Positions 21,463 through 33,070 of a DNA stretch of 64,000 nucleotides are shown piece after piece (position 1 is the stretch's first letter; each line of letters begins with the position of its first letter). The translations under genes and the position numbers were made by a program. The notes beneath the pieces are model-generated. The model saw only the letters and a list, made by a program, of their open reading frames with translations. It was not told the DNA's origin and ran no database searches. This stretch comes from Euptelea pleiosperma (taxonomy: Eukaryota; Streptophyta; Magnoliopsida; Ranunculales; Eupteleaceae), in contig CM068553.1 of assembly GCA_035048495.1 (NCBI GenBank), positions 7,309,259 through 7,373,258 on the forward strand, given 5' to 3'.

Positions 21463-22682
21463 TCTATATAACAAAACAGGGAAGTTGTCTCCCCACTTAT
21501 ACCCCCCCTCTTGTCTGTTTCAACAAAGAAGGGCCGAGATCTTATCCCCCAAATGGACGGTGGATCTCAGCCACTCACACTTGATTTTGGCAAATGTTTT
21601 GACGGGGGCCACCCACTATAATATAACAAGTGACTGGTTTTCTAATACCCCCTCTTATCTTATATGGCTTCAATAATGAGTGGCTGAGATCCACTATGCT
21701 TCATATCGATGGCTGAGATTAACTCCCACCCGATTTTGACAAACACTTTGTCGGAAAGTGCCGCGGGCATAGGCCACCCACGCATATATCAAGACAACTT
21801 AGTTGTATTCTCTTATCTTATCCATCCATCTAATGTGGACGGTTAGATAAAGAGTGGTTGAGATCAAATCCATCGATCTAATGTGGACGGTTAGATTTCA
21901 GCCACTCAATCCGCCTCATTTGACCTCAATTTATTCAAAATTTGAATTTCAACATCGTTATTATTTGTTATTTATGTTATTTTCCCATTTCTCCCTCTAC
22001 GCGTTACAATCTGCTATAACAGCCGTTATAATGGAAAAAAAACGGTAACGCCCCAGTCCGTTATACCGTTTGAGTGCCAAAGGCACCCAATTTTTGCAAA
22101 CACTTTTGTCGGAGAGTGCCATGGGCACGGGCCATTTACTAGTCTATATAACAAAATAGGGAAGTTGTTTTATCTCTTATCTTATCCTGCTTCATAAGAT
22201 AAAGAGTGGTTGAGATCAGGTCCATCCATCTAATGTGGACGGTTAGAATTCAGCCACTCAATCCCCCTCATTTATTGGGTCACTCCCACTCATTTGACCC
22301 CTGCGCGTAACAGATTGAAAATTCAAGTTCTAAATTTTATTGCCGGTATTTTCTATTATTTTTTCATTTTTGCCCATGTGTTATGACAACTATTATAACG
22401 GAAAAATGGTAACGCCCCCAATCCGTTATACCATTTGAGTGCCGAAGGCACCCAATTTTTTGCAAATGCTTTTGTCGGAGAGTGCTGTGGGCACGGGCCA
22501 TTTACTAGTATATCTATATAACAAAACAGAGAAGTTGTCTTATCTCTTATCTTATCTTATCCAATTTCAACAAAGAGTGGTTGAGATTTTATTCTCCAAA
22601 TGGATGGTGGATCTCAGCCACTCACACCTGATTTTGGCAAACACTTTGTCAAAGAGTACCGTGGGCATGGGCCACCCACTAG
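21463..22682 (+). mobile_element. Head-to-tail array of Helitron-like non-autonomous elements
   Basis: Units begin TCTATATAACAAAA (21463, 22143, 22513) and end with a hairpin plus CTAG (GTGCC-TGGGCAC-GGCCA-CTAG at 22139-22142 and 22505-22508; CCACCCACTAG at 22679-22682). The 5' TC and 3' hairpin-CTRR are the Helitron termini; no TIR or TSD is present, as expected. Two older units (about 21463-21618 and 21619-22142) are degraded, and one carries family C-like ATAACGG sequence. The unit at 22143 begins at the very base after the previous CTAG. Confidence 0.75.
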
Positions 22683-22780
22683 TATCCACGTCGTCTTTTT
22701 TTCACCCATCAGAAAATTATTACCTTTTAAATCAAAACAGTTCAACTACAAAGCGACACGTCACTCCATCAACCAACAAG

Positions 22781-23163
22781 TAGAGGTGTCAACGGGTCAG
22801 TTCCGGTTCGGTTCCTAAGGTGACCAGAACCGGGAACAATTGGTTCGGTTCCTTAACGGTTCCGGTTCTCAAAATGATGGATCCGGAGCCGGAACCGATT
22901 ATGTATTTATGTCGGTTCCGGTTCCAGTTCCGAGTATATTGGGCTAAATCTTGAGAATATTAGAATATTTACACTATATTTATTTATTGGTACCGGTTCT
23001 TATCGATTCGGTTCCATATTAGGCTACCCAGAACCGGAACCGTTATTGTCGGTTTGGTTCCGGTTGCTTTTTAATCGGTTCCCAAAAAAGTGGAACCGGA
23101 ACCGGTGTTTTCAGTTCCGGTTCCGATTTGGTTCCGGATAAACAGGTAAAATTGACACCCCTA
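22781..23163. mobile_element. hAT-type MITE, 383 bp, perfect 8-bp TSD
   Basis: Identical CCAACAAG at 22773-22780 and 23164-23171. Termini TAGAGGTGTCAA / TTGACACCCCTA, one mismatch. The interior is rich in degenerate GGTTCCGGTTC repeats in both orientations. An 8-bp TSD with YAGRG-type ends identifies the hAT superfamily. Confidence 0.88.
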
Positions 23164-23595
23164 CCAACAAGTCTCCTTCTCTCCCCATTTCTTTCCCCCA
23201 AAATCTTTGTTATGTATTACAGTCTATGGGGATGACTTTTTTGGTAGATGACCTTGTCAACTTCTAGAACAAATATGTTGAAGAGCAGAGCAGACTGCAG
23301 TTATTTCGAGGATCACCCCATCACCAGTGAAGGGATCGGCCAGCTATCATCAAAGGACAAGTGACGTGATCGGGTTATCATCAACCGATCTTCTATGATT
23401 TTAGTCTTTTCAAGGTCTTTTTATGATTAACAGTTTAACACATTGACCTGGGTTAAAAACCCACCTTCACCGAGTTACATACCTCTTTGAAAAACAGGCT
23501 TACCTCGAAAAAAATATAAAAAACAACACATTCGGATTACAAAGATTTTCAAAACCTGTTTTCATTTATCTAACCTTTATCATAGATTTCTATTA

Positions 23596-23861
23596 GGGCG
23601 TGTTTGATTGCACAAATGGATGATTGATTGCAACTGAGAACACATTTCAATCATATGAGAAAATAAAGGCGTACTTTCAGGTGGAAATGAATTCTCATGT
23701 ATCTGGATGAGAAATGAATTCGAGGCTTAGTCCGCAAAATTATCCAGATTTAAATGGCTTGGTAGGGAAAATTATACACATTTAAAATGGCTATCTAACA
23801 ATGGACAGTTGTATTTTCCCAAGGAAAATGCAATTTTCCCACTTGGCAATCAAACACGCCC
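23596..23861. mobile_element. PIF/Harbinger (Tourist-like) MITE, 266 bp
   Basis: TTA duplicated at 23593-23595 and 23862-23864. Termini GGGCGTGTTTGATTGC / GGCAATCAAACACGCCC. Arms include GGAAAATTATACACATTTAA and TGGAAATGAATTCTCATG. TTA TSD plus GGGC-TGTTTG ends are diagnostic. Confidence 0.88.
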
Positions 23862-24174
23862 TTAGATTTTCTTGAAACTCATCCCTTTTTCTTTATTTAT
23901 CTTCTTTGAATCTTTTGTCATGTTTGGTTCATATCTATTTTAAGAGAAATTCAAGTCCAAAGATCCCAGAACTTAATTCCGAATTTGGGTATTGTTCTCT
24001 ATCACCATTTTGTTTAGAGCTTAATGGGATTTTACCTTTTCTTTTTTGTGGATTATAATCATCTGTGTTTCTTTTGATTTTATCCAATTCCCCAATTTAA
24101 AAGTTTCTCCCGATTTTTTTACAAGTGGGTTTTGTGAAATTGTTCCATATATGAATAATCTTAAATCATTTCAG

Positions 24175-24466
24175 TTACGTTGAGATGAAGAAAGAAGCCA
24201 AAGCTGGACCCGGATGGGGCGATTCGGCCCCCACCATCTACCGTTCATCTCCATCACGAATCACCATCTTCCACAACCGCCATCGTCGTGCCTTCACCGT
24301 TGCCGCATCGCTGCACATCCCACTGTTCGTGGTTGGCAGACTCCATCCACCATTAACGCCCATCGACAACACCAAAACTGACGTCTTGTTCATCGCCGCC
24401 ATACCCATCTCCTTCATCCTTGTCGTTGCTAGCACCAGCACCTACCGCCCTTTAATTCCTTGCTAA
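24175..24466 (+). CDS. Hypothetical exon or small ORF, unrecognised
   Basis: A 93-codon frame (ATG at 24185) in a GC-richer island, preceded by T-rich intron-like DNA (about 23870-24174) with a plausible acceptor AATCATTTCAG at 24174. The protein is rich in Ser, Thr, Pro and Ile with a hydrophobic C-terminal half and matches no family I know. The opposite strand is also open, which often happens in GC-rich low-complexity sequence. It may be a captured gene fragment or chance. Confidence 0.2.
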
Positions 24467-24469
24467 GCT

Positions 24470-25460
24470 TTTGGCACCATCCCACGTCCCTTGAGTTGCT
24501 TTAAAGTTGGGGTTTCAACAAAAAAACCCTGCTGGTTCGTCTTAGGGAAGAAGAAAACTTCTTTGTTTTCCATCGGGCTCCATACTTCACTTTGTGGGCT
24601 TAAGTAGTAACAACACCCAAGCCCACTATCTAAACCAAACCCATCCAATAGAAAGCCAACCCACAATCCAGCGATTCCAGCCCATAAACCCCAAGCGAAA
24701 TTTTAGACCTAAAGCTAGGTCCAACTGTTCAATCAGCCCATAAACCCCTAGAGAAATTTTAGACCTAAAGCTAGGTGGTACAACTGTTCAATCTGATCTC
24801 ATGTTTAACACAAAATCTATGTTGATTTCAATCTCCAAATCGGAAAAAGCCTACTAATCCCTCTTTCAATCAATAAAACCCTGACTGAAATCTCCAAAAT
24901 AGCAGAAACTTAAAACAACAGTCTTTTCTTCGATTCAACAGTATCACAGCAATTCTCTTTAACACTGGCCTAGGGCTACGATTCGTTCTTTTCTTCTCTA
25001 CTTCCTCTCTTCATTCTCTTCCTCTCTCACATATGGATCTCTGAAATAAATCTTAAATTTTATTTTAACTTTGTTAAAGTTCTTAAACCAAGGTGTTCTG
25101 GGCAGCTACAACGAGGTGTTCTGCTCTGGCGCACTATAAGGGAATATCGGGCATTGAAAATAAATACGCGGATAAGTGCAAGATCGTGTGTATACGCATG
25201 AGAGTGTGGGAAGATATGCATCTAACAGATGATCAATATTTATACACATGCATGTACGCATAAATGGACCAGTGATCTGTTGTCCATCCTACAATCAGAG
25301 TAAATAAACTAAGCATCCACATATGTTATAATTATAGATAAGAGCAGAATAACGATAGCGCTGAGTGCTCTACTATTCAATGACTCACATGCGTACTCCA
25401 ACATGGATGTATCTGCTGAAGATTTATTTGGAAGCATGTCGAGCCGAACCAACTCCCTCC
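24470..25460. other. Intergenic and PEX11 3' flank
   Basis: Downstream (3') side of PEX11. A 20-bp phrase, AGACCTAAAGCTAGGT, is repeated at about 24705 and 24757. A pyrimidine-rich stretch lies at 24985-25035. No gene identified. Confidence 0.4.
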
Positions 25461-25461
25461 T

Positions 25462-26964
25462 TCATGGCGTCTTGGTCTTCAGTGGGGAAGGAAGCAACTG
25501 CATAACAGTTGGCAACAAAATAATAAATTTCATCAGCCAAACTCTGCACTATAGGATGTCGTTTTATAATCAAACAGGACTTAGCAATGGCGTCAGTAGT
25601 ACAGAATCCTAAAGCACCTGATAACAAGAGATGAGAGAACTGGCAAATCCAAAACCTCCTGTTACACGAGGAGTAACTTTCTTAGGTGCCAGTTGAAGCA
25701 GCCCAACTGCAACCACTAAATCCATAACTGCTTTTACAAGAGCCAATGTCCTATCATTTGATTTTTTAAGCTTGTTATGGTATTGCTCGTTCTGCATTCA
25801 CAAACAGCACAAAAAACAGTTTTTAGAATGACGAAATGAGCAAGGAGTGACACGGTCACCCTCTTACAACAAGTGGGTAAAGCTAAACATACTTGATATT
25901 TATCAGTGTTCTTAAGATCCTTCTCTAACTTCTTCATAGATGCTGACAGTCTTCCAAGTTCCCCAAGCTTGACAAAGAGGAGGAAGCAAAAAAATATTAT
26001 ACAAGTTTTGAGACCATATCATGCCTAGAAATTGGATCAGAATAAAACACCCATCTACCCATGCCTTCCTAAGCATAACAAATACTCATAGAAGCTGGAA
26101 AGTGGAAAGCACAAACCTCAACCAAGGTGGTACAAGCCGAGGAGCCCATCCAACAGAAAAGAGATATCCTGCCAATTAGCTCTGCACGTTCTTTGTTCTA
26201 GAATATCGATGAACTGGATAAGTTTCCTAATGCTAATGTTTCTGTGGAAAACATATTGGAACACATGAAACTACATAAGGAATATAAAATTAGTACCTTA
26301 TAAATGCCTGTTCTCCCGAGCCAGACAATTTGATCCAGGAACAAGAAAGTTGACAGTAGTGCATTTTTGGACTGAAACAAGCATCACATTAAAAAGGAAC
26401 AAAGAGAAGAAAGGAAGAACTTCCCAAGCACATTCAATCAGCAGTGGTCTTGTACCTTTCCAAGCAAAATAATTGGAAGAGGAGTGCCTTGTGGAGTTGG
26501 ACTAATAAGAGCATGCAAATCATTGACAAACTGCAAGTTAAAGAGGATGAAACATAAAAATGAGCCAAATACATAGGATCACACAAATGTGTATTCAATC
26601 CATGATTTTCTTTTTCTTCGTTTTTTGGTAAATAAAGTAAAATGCGTTAAACTAAAGTCAGGGTATGACGACTTTGATACCACCAAAGCAATAAACAGTC
26701 AATAATCTGAAAGAGCACTAGAATGATATTGACCAAAGCAATTTAGTGCCAGATGAAGCTACAACATATAACCTTAAAAAGACGAAAAACTTTCCTTGCC
26801 AAGCTAGTTGATTTATCAACATTTTGAGCTGTACCAGGCTCTCCATTGCTCAAGAATTTCGAACCATATTGAATTGCCCTGCATATCTTATCCCTTGCTT
26901 CAGCTTTGTTCAAATACAAGACCACAAGAGCAAGCTCTGCTCTGGTTGCATCTAACATACTCAT
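25462..26964 (-). CDS. PEX11: Peroxisomal membrane protein 11 (PEX11), seven coding exons
   Basis: Spliced gene assembled by reading the minus strand. Exons: 26964-26773, 26530-26456, 26371-26297, 26197-26117, 25967-25893, 25791-25618, 25497-25462; introns of 242, 84, 99, 149, 101 and 120 nt, all GT-AG and all between codons. Predicted protein 235 aa, matching plant PEX11C/D/E length (about 230-235). Recognised segments in order: RAELALVVLYLNKAEARDK, CRAIQYGSKFLS, GTAQNVDKSTSLARKVFRLF, FVNDLHALISPTPQGTPLP, SKNALLSTFLFLDQIVWLGR, NKERAELIGRISLFCWMGSS, GLLQLAPKKVTPRVTGGFGF, SSLISCYQ, then LLPSPLKTKTP and stop. PEX11 sits in the peroxisome membrane, where it elongates and tubulates the membrane before fission by DRP/FIS1 factors. 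The first exon carries the amphipathic region; exon 6 carries a hydrophobic membrane segment. The 11-codon last exon is easily missed: reading through the exon-6 donor gives only Val-Leu-stop. No disabling change is seen, so the gene looks intact. Confidence 0.93.
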
Positions 26965-26981
26965 TTTTATCTTGTATGCAC

Positions 26982-28845
26982 CTGCTCAGTAAAGGCACCA
27001 GCCAACTTCATTATAAATGCCCTTAGATAGAAACTGATTATATGTTCTTCTGGCTAAACTACTCGATCCATAAACTTCGTGGAAGCCATTAGATTCTGAC
27101 AAAATATAATGATTCTGAACTTTTAAGTAATAATCAGAACAATTCAATAAGAAATATTGCAACGTACAATTGGGAAATAAGAAATGTTCCATTCCAATGA
27201 TCACAGTTGCCTCTACGCCTTATTTGAACAAGAAAACCCTCAACCGAATATTTTTTTACAAGTAAAAATCAATCATTGTGCCCCTTCGAGATAACAAATG
27301 AAGTGCTTAAAAATAAAGCAATGACATTTGTCGCTTGGTTTTATCAACATGATAATATTAGTCATTTTTACTTTCATGTTTACTGTAACAGCAGTATTTT
27401 GGTCCAAATCTGCTCCCGTATCATCTATTTATTACTTAATGGATGATAAATGTAAGGTTAATCTTTCAGCATGTATGTTTTGATCCAGAAAACCACAAGA
27501 AATTCCAAATCTGCAAACAAATTAACGAAACGCAGTGTTCCCACCATACACCTACATACTGTTTCCTCATATACATATCACCTAAATTCCTAGGCTGGGC
27601 TGAGGCAAGCTCATTTGGAGGGATTGACGACTTTCACTCTTTTCCTGTAGGTCCTATTAAGCTTGAAAGCAACTCTTATTATGCAAGGTTCAAATAATGA
27701 AAACAACAGCAGTAACAGTTGTCGAGCTTGACTGCTACTCACGGTTATAACGGTTTGTACTCGTAACATTTAATTCTTTTTATTACTAAATCTAACGTAC
27801 TTTACACTTCATTTTGAAAAATAATAATAAAATAATATTATACCATTATAATCGTCCTAAGCTAATGGGATAATGATTGTTACAACAGGGATAATGTTTA
27901 ATAACGGCTGTTATACGGTAGGGTGCTACATATATAATGTAACATGGTATGTGACATGGCCGTCATAAGAAGCCTATTGTAAAATGTCATGTTTTTGTGT
28001 GAGTGCCCGGATACCAAGGTGCTCCGTTGGTCCCTGATTACAATTTTTTTTTTTAATTTGGTTAAACGTTTGTGTATATTTTTAGGCATAATCTTTGTAA
28101 AGCCAAACAGGTTGCACAAAACAGATCTAAATCCCAGTACCCGTATTTATTGAATGTATGCATGCCATTGGAGGTAAATTATGGATAAGAAATTGCATGG
28201 AACATCTTTGAAAAAGTTGAAGTATAAGAACCTACTATAATCGGAAGCAACGACAAGAAAGTATGAAAGAAAGTATTAGGCACGACAGATTATCAGATTT
28301 GCATCAATGAAACCAACCACCTACATCATGTAGAAGCAACAAAAACCCTTTTTTTCTTGACTGTCTGAATCAGAGTCGATTTTGAGAACAATACATAAAT
28401 ATATGACAATTCTCAATTTGATCAGAAGTAATTCAATACGCGGATCATAAAGCTTCACAAATCAAACCAAACAAACATCATAAACTTCTCTAACACAAAT
28501 CTAGGAAACAAATCAAGCTCAGAAACTTAAAAAACACACAAAAATTCATTAAAAACCTAATCTACAAAATCCACTAGTACAACTACAAGTGCATCTACCA
28601 AATCATACAAAAATTACCGGATACATCAATTTACAAAGCCTAATCCATTATAAAGATGAATTCGATTTGAACAAAGAAGAATCGGAGACAAAATAAAAGT
28701 AGACTGTGAAAGAGATCGAACAATGAAGATAACTAACGAGATTGTTCTGTAATCTGTATACCTCAAAGCAGAGAGAGAGAGAGAGAGAGAGTGAAGATTT
28801 AGGGTTCGAAGCGAACTCTCTCTGTTCGAATTTGTTGTTACACGA
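26982..28845 (-). other. PEX11 non-coding first exon (about 28764-28845) and leader intron
   Basis: On the minus strand, a leader containing (CT)n (28771-28791) and ending TGCTTTGAG is followed by a good donor, GTATACAG, at 28763. A matching acceptor, TTACTGAGCAG, ends at 26982, 17 nt before the PEX11 start codon. This predicts an intron of about 1.8 kb inside the 5' leader, an arrangement frequent in plant genes and often enhancing expression. The intron holds AT-rich sequence and a decayed ATAACGGC-type repeat fragment (about 27740-27910). Splice sites are inferred by eye; the transcript start is a guess. Confidence 0.5.
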
Positions 28846-28870
28846 AGGAATCGAGGAAGGGAAACAATTT

Positions 28871-28878
28871 CTTATATC
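28871..28878 (-). promoter_or_regulatory. TATA-like box for PEX11
   Basis: The minus strand reads GATATAAG here, about 30 nt upstream of the pyrimidine-rich leader start assumed near 28845. Position and composition suit a TATA box, but this is one short AT-rich motif in AT-rich DNA. Confidence 0.35.
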
Positions 28879-29219
28879 GGCCACTTTTGATTAAGTGCCA
28901 AGTAGAACTCCACATTGGAAGATGTGCCTCTCTGCTCAGAGAGAAAAACTAGTATACAAATGGTTGTAAACTTTAGAGTATGTATATACGGTCCGAAAGC
29001 ACATGGAAACCCTGGTAACAGGGTTTGTTGCGACGTGTCATCTCTGTCTATATTTGCATACTCTAAAACTATGTAACCACATACATACTAATTTCCCCCC
29101 TTCTCAGCTATGTTGCGTGTTGTGGAGCCGTCTATGATACAGTAGTCCCGGAAGTATTACGTGGCAAACAATTCTGGTCAACTGACCCATGAATGGTTGA
29201 CTCACACCTTAGTAGACTC

Positions 29220-29400
29220 TTTCGGGCCCACTGGACTCTTGTATCCACCATTGAATGCTCCTTGAAAAACGTGTATTTAATTTATAAAATATTTCCTTTT
29301 TAAAATATTTAAATAATACATTTTTCAAGGGACATCCAATAGTACTCATACTGTTTGCATACTTTTAAGTCGGCAAACCGTTTCAGACTAGATTTGTCGA
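29220..29400. repeat. Second copy of repeat J
   Basis: CTTGTATCCACCATTGAATG, CTTGAAAAACGTGTATTTAA and TTTGCATACTTTTAAGTCGG correspond to the repeat at 14860-15120 in opposite order. Confidence 0.5.
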
Positions 29401-29404
29401 CCCT

Positions 29405-29915
29405 TGAATGTTCGGCCAACATTTTGGTGGACCCGCACAGCAAAAATCAGTGTGATTAGTGATTCCTAGCCATTGGATTTGAGCACTTTGTCATCATGGG
29501 CTTGGAACCAACTCATTGGCCAGTTCATAGAACCCATGATGAAGAAGTGCTCAAATCCTAAGGCTAGAGTCACCAATCACGCTGTTTTTTGGTGTGTGGT
29601 CCATCATAGTGTGGGCCAGACATTCAAGGGGCAAGTCGGCTCGAACGAGTCTAATACGTTCTGCATCAAAGAACAGTCCGGTAAAACTTCGGTGACCGTA
29701 GCCTGATTTACAACCTTTGGATCTTTGCACCCAAATAACACTCAAATTCCTACGGTTAAAATCAACCCATGAAAATAACTTCAATACAACACTTAGAAAT
29801 AACTGATCAGGTTTATTTTTAGTTTGCAGGTTCGCCGAGGGACTGGCCAACCATCCAAACGGTCAGCGCCCTATTATAGTGTGCCATGTGGCTTGTATTG
29901 TGCGTGGTGAACCGC
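29405..29915. mobile_element. Two adjoining family A-related elements
   Basis: 29405-29640 has arms TTCGGCCAACATTTTGGTGG / TGGGCCAGACATTCAAGGGG around ATTTGAGCACTTTGTCATCA. 29690-29915 is a family A right-type copy (AACCTTTGGATCTTTGCACC to GGACTGGCCAACCATCCAAA and GCCATGTGGCTTG). Confidence 0.55.
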
Positions 29916-30064
29916 TTCAGTCACCTCGCACTGTGATCGAAGTTTTCCTCTTGGTAGACCTATCTACCAAAAGTCTGCTTTAAACAGTGATTTCTTGCTG
30001 TTGGATTTGAGCACTTTTTCATCATGGCTATGTGAAGAAGTATATGGGTTGGTTCCAAGGTTAT

Positions 30065-30385
30065 GTAAAAAGAGTGCTCAAGACCTAAGATCTGAGATCT
30101 AAGACCCAAGACTTGTGACCTAGGACCTAAGACACCCAGGACGCAGGACCAGTGATATGATCCAAAAGCCCGAGAACCGTGACCCAAGACCCGCAACACA
30201 CTTGACCCTAGACCTGTGAAGGTGACCCACAACACGTGAGTCGAGAAGCGAGATCCAAGACCCGTGACCAAGACCTATGACCCAGGAACCAAGACCTGGG
30301 AACCATGACCTAAGACCCAAGACCCGCAACACATGACTCGAGAATAGAGACCCAAGACCCATGCCCTGAGGCCTGTGACCAATTT
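30065..30385. repeat. Degenerate minisatellite (AAGACC-CGTGACC units)
   Basis: Irregular tandem copies of a short unit built from CCAAGACC, CCTAAGACC and CGTGACC. Open frames on the minus strand here are repeat products (Leu, Gly and Ser-rich). Confidence 0.75.
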
Positions 30386-30885
30386 CATTTTTGCGAAATG
30401 TAAAAGGAGTTTAAAAATTCGGAATAGAATGTAGTGGAATTTTTTTCTGAATGTATTCCCATTTTAAACCACTACTTTTCACTTAACTTGCTTCATGTTG
30501 TGTGAGTCATGCCGCACCCCTCGTGCAAGATATTTGCTATTCTACGCCACACTTGCTGTTCTACACTATCTTTCATGATGTCATATTAGTTTTGCTCTAA
30601 CTTTACTATCTTTCATGATGTCATATTAGTTTTGCTCTAACTTTTAGAGCACAGGCCCCCAACTTTGCCATGGAAAAAATGTAACAAGTAGACCTGACAC
30701 CAAAAGCATCATGTATTATTTTTGTTATCCACCGCTGCTCTCTGGGCCCACTAACTGCATGGATGTTTGACCGTTATAACGGATAGATAATGTTCCTGTT
30801 ATATCCATTGTAACAGCCATCATAACGGGTCACATTATAGTCAAAATAATGGTATTTCTTACTTCACGATTTTTTAATCAAAATC

Positions 30886-31204
30886 AAGGTTTCAAGGTGG
30901 CCGTTTTAACGGTTAAACGGACTGGGGGCGTTACCATTTAAAAGGATTGAAACAGGCCAGGGGCAAAAATAGAAAAAAAATGGAAAAAATGGCACTGAAA
31001 TTCAAATTTTGAAATTTGAAAATTAAGAAAAAATAGAATTTAACAGATTTAACGACGGTTTTTTCACAATTTTTTTCAGAATTTAAAAGTTGTTTAAACG
31101 ATATTAACGGCCGTTAAATTCAAAAATGTTAAAACGTGTTTAAATGGTTTTAACAGAAACGGGCTTTGGGCTTTACCGTTTAAACGGCCGTTTTTAAAAC
31201 CATG
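30886..31204. mobile_element. Family C MITE, 319 bp
   Basis: Ends AAGGTTTCAAGGTGGCCG and CGTTTTTAAAACCATG. Flanks ATCAAAATC (30877-30885) and ATCAAAATA (31205-31213), 8 of 9 identical. Belongs to the TTTAAAC-type subfamily. Confidence 0.8.
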
Positions 31205-31544
31205 ATCAAAATAACAACATTACCAATCAATAATGGTGAGGGTCAAAATAAAAGTCCATTTTTCGGTTTTTAATGCTTTTTGGAAATAACGTAATGACCA
31301 TTATTATTACAATTTTAAGCATGGTTAAAGAGCTGACCACATGATGCATTGCACTTAGGAGGCTCAATGGGTACTCAATTATTCATGTTTAGGCCTAAGT
31401 TTTAAAACCCGATCAACAAACAGGTCAGGTTCATGTACCCTGGTACACAAATTTTCTTTTTACTAGCCAACCCTGCTGGAAATGGACCTATTACAAATCA
31501 GCAAAAATATCAAGATCGGGTACAACAATTTTTACAACAAAAAA

Positions 31545-31860
31545 TTGGTGCGGGCCAATATATAACTTAGAAGTTTTGGAATATGATGACTTTTGGTGAG
31601 GAAGGTCTCTATGAGATCATCCTCACAAAAATTCAAATCATTTCGATATTCATAGACTGGTTTAGAAGTTGAAGAATTATGGACCGTCTATTTTACCGTT
31701 AACTTGAAAACTATATTTGATGGGGTTAGTAATTTCAGAATGGACCAATTTTGTGTAGAAGTGATCTATATAGTGAGGAGATCATACTCACCAAAAATCA
31801 GCCATTGATTCATCTTCTATGTGGGTACTATCTGGGTACGCAAATATTGTTGTGAAGTAG
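31545..31860. mobile_element. Family B MITE fragment
   Basis: The family B core is recognisable (TGGTGAGGAAGGTCTC, TTATGGACCGTCTATTTTACC, ACCAAAAATCAGCCATTG), with both termini degraded. Confidence 0.65.
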
Positions 31861-32029
31861 CCTCCTCATCCATGTCGATTTTATCCTCCTCCATCATCTT
31901 AAGGATGTCAGGAACTGGTCTCTATAGAAAATCGTTTCTTCATGGCTGTAGGGAATAAGTCCACACACCCTCAAAATACGCGTTTTTCGACGAACTTGAT
32001 TGATATCTTTCACGTGCTGTTGGATCCGA

Positions 32030-32205
32030 GGTCCCGAGACAAATTCTGAGATTCGATTCCGAAGTGTCTGAAGTTGGTTCCGAGATGTCCAAGATCAGAT
32101 TCCGAGGTATCTGAGATCAAGTTCCGAGGTGTCCAAGGTCGGATTCTGAGGTATCCGAGATCAGGTTCCGAGGCGCCCGAGATAAAGATTCCGAGGCCGC
32201 TGAAC
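32030..32205. repeat. 22-bp minisatellite
   Basis: About seven imperfect units of the form GATTCCGAGGT-TCCGAGATC with a period of 22 bp (TTCCGAG recurs every 22 bases from about 32060 to 32185). Confidence 0.8.
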
Positions 32206-32399
32206 GATCCTACAAATAACTCAATATGGTGGAATTCTACCAAATGAGCCTCCGATGCTTAAGTCAGTCTTCTGAATAGAATATATCATCAAGTTTAAAT
32301 CTCCAAGATTGCATGCCTTTTACTGTAGCAAATGTTGCTATTTATAGCATTCAAAGCTAGATATTTATGTAAATATTTTATATGAACTCTTCAAGTATA

Positions 32400-32670
32400 A
32401 AGGTAATTCCGAGGTTCTCGAGATTGCCGAATATCATATCCGAGACTCCCGAGATTCCCGAATAAGGTGCCTAAGATCTCCGAATTTCCCGAGCATGATA
32501 TTGGGAACAGTTTGCTCTTTGCTTCAAGGTTGGCAAAACCCCTATATGTCACCCGAGGATCCAAGGTTCCAAGGTAATAGCACCCGAGGTACCCGAGGTA
32601 TCCGAGGTGCCTAAAAGAAAGGCACCCGAGGTCCCAAGGTACTTGTATCCGAGGTGCCGAGGTTCCAAAG
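32400..32670. repeat. CCCGAGGT-rich degenerate repeat
   Basis: Irregular short repeats of CCGAG, CCCGAGGT and CCAAGGT, in part the same vocabulary as the 22-bp minisatellite 200 bp upstream, but with shorter, irregular spacing. Confidence 0.65.
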
Positions 32671-33070
32671 TGTAAAGTTTTTCCAACTCCAAGTTTTAAA
32701 GGGAATGCCACGTGTCAGCCAAACAGTGTGACACGCGTCACAATATCATATGTCCACGTGTCAACAGTGTTACACAGTTTTTACCCCCCACAATGGCAGT
32801 CATGGTTTTATCCATTTCCTTATTTTTCACCCAACCCTGAGAATCTCCCACGTCTTATAGTTTATACACCCGCCTCTCTCCAAGCTATGGAGATGCATTT
32901 TTTACTAATATAAGGCCCAGCCCGTGTTCTGGCACACACACAACCCATGATTCATATTTTGGGCCGGGCTCGTGCTTTTTATCCATTATGGATGGGAAAG
33001 AGGACAGAAGTTAATTGGAGTGGTTACACGAGGCAAATCATTATAGAGATAAAATCTCTATAAAGTTGGA

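Noticed and set aside
25403..25627. Open frames on both strands at the 3' end of PEX11
   Set aside because: They cover the last intron and last exon in wrong phases; the spliced reading explains this stretch.
30065..30385. Leu/Gly/Ser-rich minus-strand protein frames
   Set aside because: Translations of a degenerate minisatellite; frames change with each unit.
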